Position numbers and translations under genes: made by a program. From contig DATJZH010000080.1 in NCBI GenBank assembly GCA_035499215.1, positions 1-22,983 on the forward strand: a stretch of DNA of 22,983 nucleotides, in the 5' to 3' direction. The stretch is from DATJZH01 sp035499215. Its GTDB lineage: Bacteria; Actinomycetota; Actinomycetes; Streptosporangiales; Streptosporangiaceae. The notes beneath the pieces are model-generated. The model had not been told where the DNA came from, ran no database searches, and worked only from the letters and a program-made list of their open reading frames with translations. Position 1 is the stretch's first letter. Each line of letters opens with the position of its first letter. Shown here piece after piece: positions 21,435-22,983 of this stretch.

Positions 21435-21482
21435 CCGCCAGCGGGGCGGTGCCGACGGCCGCTGGCGGCGGCTGCCGCCAGC
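21435..21482 (+). promoter_or_regulatory. Switch-like alternative hairpins between rpsD and rpoA
   Basis: CCGCTGGCGG at 21459-21468 can pair perfectly over 10 bp with CCGCCAGCGG at 21435-21444. The same segment can instead pair over 9 bp with the downstream strand: GCTGGCGGC at 21461-21469 with GCCGCCAGC at 21474-21482, around loop GGCT. The two forms exclude each other. They lie in the 104-base gap before rpoA, whose ribosome binding site AAGGAA is at 21517-21522. The design resembles an attenuator; S4 or RNA polymerase supply could be the signal, which is inference. Confidence 0.5.
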
Positions 21483-21527
21483 CAGGTCGCGACTGTCAAA
21501 TAGCGGGCAGCGCGGAAAGGAATCACC

Positions 21528-22559
21528 ATGCTCATCGCCCAGCGTCCAAGCCTCACCGAGGAGCAGGTAGACGAGTTCAGGTCGCGGTTCGTCATAGAGC
21601 CGCTCGAGCCCGGATTCGGCTATACGATCGGGAACTCGATCCGCCGCACGCTGCTGTCCTCGATTCCCGGTGCCGCCGTCACCAGCATCAGGATCGAGGG
21701 CGTGCTGCACGAGTTCTCTACCGTGCCGGGGGTAACCGAGGACGTCACCGACATCATCTTGAACCTCAAGGAGCTGGTGGTATCTTCCGAGCACGACGAG
21801 CCAGTGCACATGTATCTGCGCAAGCAGGGCCCGGGCACGGTCACCGCGGCGGACATCGCGCCGCCGGCTGGCATGGAAGTGCACAACCCTGATCTGCACA
21901 TCGCCACGCTCAACGGAAAGGGCAAGCTGGAGATGGAGCTGACGGTCGAGCGCGGCCGCGGCTACGTCTCAGCCGCCCAGAACAAGCAGCCCGGCCAGGA
22001 GATCGGCCGGGTCCCGATCGACTCGATCTACTCGCCGGTCCTGCGGGTGACCTACAAGGTCGAGGCGACCCGAGTCGAGCAGCGGACCGACTTTGACAGG
22101 CTCATCCTGGACGTCGAGACCAAGCCGTGCATGCGGCCCCGGGACGCGGTGGCCAGCGCCGGCAAGACGCTGGTCGAGCTCTTCGGGCTTGCCAGGGAGC
22201 TGAACGTCGACGCCGAGGGCATCGACATCGGCCCGTCGCCTACGGATGCGGCGCTGGCCGCGGACCTGGCACTGCCGATCGAGGAGCTGAACCTGACCGT
22301 CCGCTCGTACAACTGCCTCAAGCGCGAGGGAATACACACGGTGGGCGAGCTGGTCGCCCGCAGCGAGCAGGATCTGCTGGACATCCGTAATTTCGGCGCG
22401 AAGTCGATCGAGGAAGTCAAGCAGAAGCTGATTGACATGGGCCTGGCCCTGAAGGACTCGCCACCTGGATTCGACCCCGGATCTGCCGCGGATAGCTACG
22501 GGGCGGACGACGACGAAGACGACGATGGCGACGGCTACGTCGAGACCGAGCAATACTGA
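21528..22559 (+). CDS. rpoA: RNA polymerase alpha subunit
   Basis: Alpha dimerises to start RNA polymerase assembly, and its C-terminal domain contacts promoters and activators. The 343-residue product has the N-terminal domain with FVIEPLEPGFGYTIGNSIRRTLLSSIPGAAV near residues 23-53. The helix-hairpin-helix C-terminal domain spans about 254-311 (LTVRSYNCLKREGIHTVGEL, then RNFGAKSIEEV). An acidic tail begins GADDDEDDDGD near residue 325. The ATG at 21528 has AAGGAA at 21517-21522. Co-location with rpsM, rpsK and rpsD ties transcription capacity to ribosome synthesis. Confidence 0.98.
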   Translation: MLIAQRPSLTEEQVDEFRSRFVIEPLEPGFGYTIGNSIRRTLLSSIPGAAVTSIRIEGVLHEFSTVPGVTEDVTDIILNLKELVVSSEHDEPVHMYLRKQGPGTVTAADIAPPAGMEVHNPDLHIATLNGKGKLEMELTVERGRGYVSAAQNKQPGQEIGRVPIDSIYSPVLRVTYKVEATRVEQRTDFDRLILDVETKPCMRPRDAVASAGKTLVELFGLARELNVDAEGIDIGPSPTDAALAADLALPIEELNLTVRSYNCLKREGIHTVGELVARSEQDLLDIRNFGAKSIEEVKQKLIDMGLALKDSPPGFDPGSAADSYGADDDEDDDGDGYVETEQY

Positions 22560-22560
22560 C

Positions 22561-22602
22561 GGGTCAGCTGACCCTCCAGGCAGGAACCGAGGAGAGTTCT
22601 CC
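22561..22602 (+). promoter_or_regulatory. Palindrome and start-site hairpin before rplQ
   Basis: GGGTCAGCTGACCC at 22561-22574 is a perfect 14-bp palindrome two bases after the rpoA stop codon begins its spacer. As RNA it forms a 5-bp stem with loop AGCT. Next, GGAG at 22591-22594, the rplQ ribosome binding site, can pair with CTCC at 22599-22602 around AGTT, which could partly mask it. Confidence 0.4.
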
Positions 22603-22603
22603 G

Positions 22604-22983
22604 ATGCCCACGCCCACCAAGGGCCGTCGACTGGGCGGCAGCTCGGCCCATCAGCGGCACATGCTGGCGAACCTGGCCACTGCGCTGTTCGAACACGGCA
22701 AGATCACGACGACCGAGTCAAGGGCGCGCAGGCTCCGGCCCGTTGCCGAGCGCCTGATCACCTTCGCCAAGCGGGGTGACCTGCATGCCCGCCGTCAGGT
22801 GCTTGGCGTCGTGACCGACAAGAGCGTGGTGCACACCCTGTTCGCCGAGATCGGGCCCAGCTTCGCCAGCCGGGACGGCGGGTACACGCGCATAACCAAG
22901 GTCGGCCCGCGCAAGGGCGATAATGCAGCCCTCGCGGTGATCGAGCTGATCCGCGAGGAAGCCGACGTGAAGCCGCGCCGCCG
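22604..22983 (+). CDS. rplQ: 50S ribosomal protein L17, 3' end beyond window
   Basis: L17 lies near the tunnel exit and binds 23S rRNA. The visible 126 codons start MPTPTKGRRLGGSSAHQRHM and include NLATALFEHGKITTTESRARRLRPVAERLITFAKRGDLHARRQV near 23-66 and TRITKVGPRKGDNAALAVIELI. These match the conserved part of the family. The window ends before a stop codon, so any C-terminal extension (common in actinobacteria) cannot be seen. GGAG at 22591-22594 gives nine-base spacing to the ATG at 22604. Confidence 0.97.
   Translation, partial: MPTPTKGRRLGGSSAHQRHMLANLATALFEHGKITTTESRARRLRPVAERLITFAKRGDLHARRQVLGVVTDKSVVHTLFAEIGPSFASRDGGYTRITKVGPRKGDNAALAVIELIREEADVKPRR

Overview
The window is a high-GC stretch holding the fused str–S10–spc–alpha ribosomal protein supercluster, with every confident gene on the + strand. 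The order is rpsL-rpsG-fusA-tuf, then rpsJ to rpsQ, then rplN to map, then infA-rpmJ-rpsM-rpsK-rpsD-rpoA and the start of rplQ. Gene order, GTG starts, stop-start overlaps, actinobacterial-type EF-Tu, S12 and IF-1 sequences, a DUF1707 membrane protein beside map, and rpsD between rpsK and rpoA all point to an actinomycete. The zinc-ligand-bearing forms of S14, S4 and L36 are present. I cannot name the genus.

Layout: 1-317 is a leader upstream of rpsL. 318-4641 is the str operon (S12, S7, EF-G, EF-Tu), followed by a very strong hairpin. 4882-10436 is the S10 operon. 10530-15009 is the spc ribosomal block. 15327-18789 holds secY, adk, map and a DUF1707 gene. 19171-22983 holds infA, rpmJ and the alpha operon, with rplQ cut by the window edge. 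Together these genes supply about half of the ribosomal proteins, two elongation GTPases, an initiation factor, the RNA polymerase alpha subunit, the SecY channel, and the N-terminal methionine-processing and nucleotide-balance enzymes that growing cells need in proportion.

The proteins are mostly textbook; the unusual material lies between and at the edges of the genes. (1) The end of rplP, including its stop-start junction, is duplicated before rpmC and leaves an in-frame 25-codon mini-gene that overlaps both neighbours as TGATG. (2) The rplR-rpsE gap is spanned by two coupled mini-ORFs built on a repeated TGATGACCGG unit. (3) secY is preceded by a 12-codon ORF with its own strong ribosome binding site, overlapping the secY start. 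(4) Five perfect 17-bp tandem repeats lie between rpmJ and rpsM. (5) The rpsD-rpoA and tuf-rpsJ gaps contain mutually exclusive hairpins of switch-like design. (6) S12 carries Arg at position 88, the classic streptomycin-resistance substitution, as its native residue. (7) L4 and L5 have long low-complexity N-terminal extensions, the L4 one containing a perfect 30-bp tandem repeat. Points 1 and 2 together suggest a micro-ORF relay that keeps translational coupling across duplicated junctions; this is an inference from sequence alone.
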